The position numbers and the translations under genes are program-made. The notes under the pieces are model-generated. The model was not told where the DNA came from and made no database searches. It was given only the letters and a program-made list of their open reading frames with translations. This document shows positions 5,057 through 5,237 of a stretch of 5,237 nt of DNA, in pieces (position 1 is the first letter of the stretch; each line of letters starts with the position of its first letter). The stretch comes from Gammaproteobacteria bacterium (lineage in GTDB: Bacteria; Pseudomonadota; Gammaproteobacteria; CAISUE01): contig CANCKG010000073.1 of assembly GCA_947378515.1 (NCBI GenBank), positions 1 to 5,237 of the forward strand, in the 5' to 3' direction.

Positions 5057-5237
5057 TTAAATCGCCAATAATAACCGGCTAGGATCTTCCAATAATTCTT
5101 TAACTGTCACTAAAAAGCTCACGGAAGTTTTGCCATCGATAATCCGATGATCATAAGACAGGGCTAAATACATCATCGGGCGAATGACAACTTGTCCTTT
5201 TTCAGCGACCGGACGATCTTGAATTTTGTGCATACCT
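5057..5237 (-). CDS. sucB: 2-oxoglutarate dehydrogenase E2 (dihydrolipoamide succinyltransferase), C-terminal 59 residues
   Basis: E2 core of the TCA-cycle complex that turns 2-oxoglutarate into succinyl-CoA; it transfers succinyl from lipoamide to CoA. Only the end of the catalytic domain is in the window and the gene continues past the right edge. The tail contains [27 protein letters not shown] and IIDGK, with the catalytic histidine and aspartate of the DHRxxDG motif, then a C-terminus ending [10 protein letters not shown]. The [13 protein letters not shown] wording is typical of SucB rather than of pyruvate dehydrogenase E2 (AceF). In many relatives sucC and sucD follow; here ubiG follows after 2 bp. 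Confidence 0.93.
   Translation of the reverse strand, partial: GMHKIQDRPVAEKGQVVIRPMMYLALSYDHRIIDGKTSVSFLVTVKELLEDPSRLLLAI

Overview
The window reads as chromosomal DNA of an AT-rich gammaproteobacterium. ProS, UbiG and SucB all resemble their gammaproteobacterial counterparts, and UbiG plus a 2-oxoglutarate dehydrogenase E2 imply an aerobic, ubiquinone-respiring cell. A host-associated lineage such as the Legionellales would fit the base composition and the small secreted proteins, but that is a guess. No transposase, phage gene, tRNA, rRNA or CRISPR array was seen.

Layout, left to right. Bases 1-1028 (minus) hold the N-terminal 342 residues of prolyl-tRNA synthetase (proS), with an extended -10 promoter just upstream. 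A perfect 15-bp hairpin at 1140-1175 separates proS from a two-gene minus-strand unit. That unit is a monofunctional small-subunit haem catalase (1461-2912), followed after only 33-39 bp by an 80-residue secreted cysteine-rich protein (1185-1427). The region 2913-3290 is a divergent promoter region with inverted and direct repeats. It leads into a second small secreted six-cysteine protein on the plus strand (3291-3554). Bases 3555-3893 are non-coding and rich in palindromes and repeats. A 66-residue unknown protein lies on the minus strand (3894-4094), with its own promoter. After another hairpin-containing stretch come ubiG (4365-5054, minus) and the C-terminal 59 residues of sucB (5057-5237, minus), separated by 2 bp.

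The edges are housekeeping: translation (proS), ubiquinone synthesis (ubiG) and the TCA cycle (sucB). The middle, about 1140-4360, looks like an accessory island. A cytoplasmic peroxide-removing enzyme is flanked by two exported proteins with six mature cysteines each and a partly shared cysteine pattern, one of them probably co-transcribed with the catalase. The second exported-protein gene sits between two imperfect direct repeats of about 50 bp. These secreted proteins, their link to catalase, and the surrounding repeats are the least explained part of the window. No function can be assigned to them from sequence alone.
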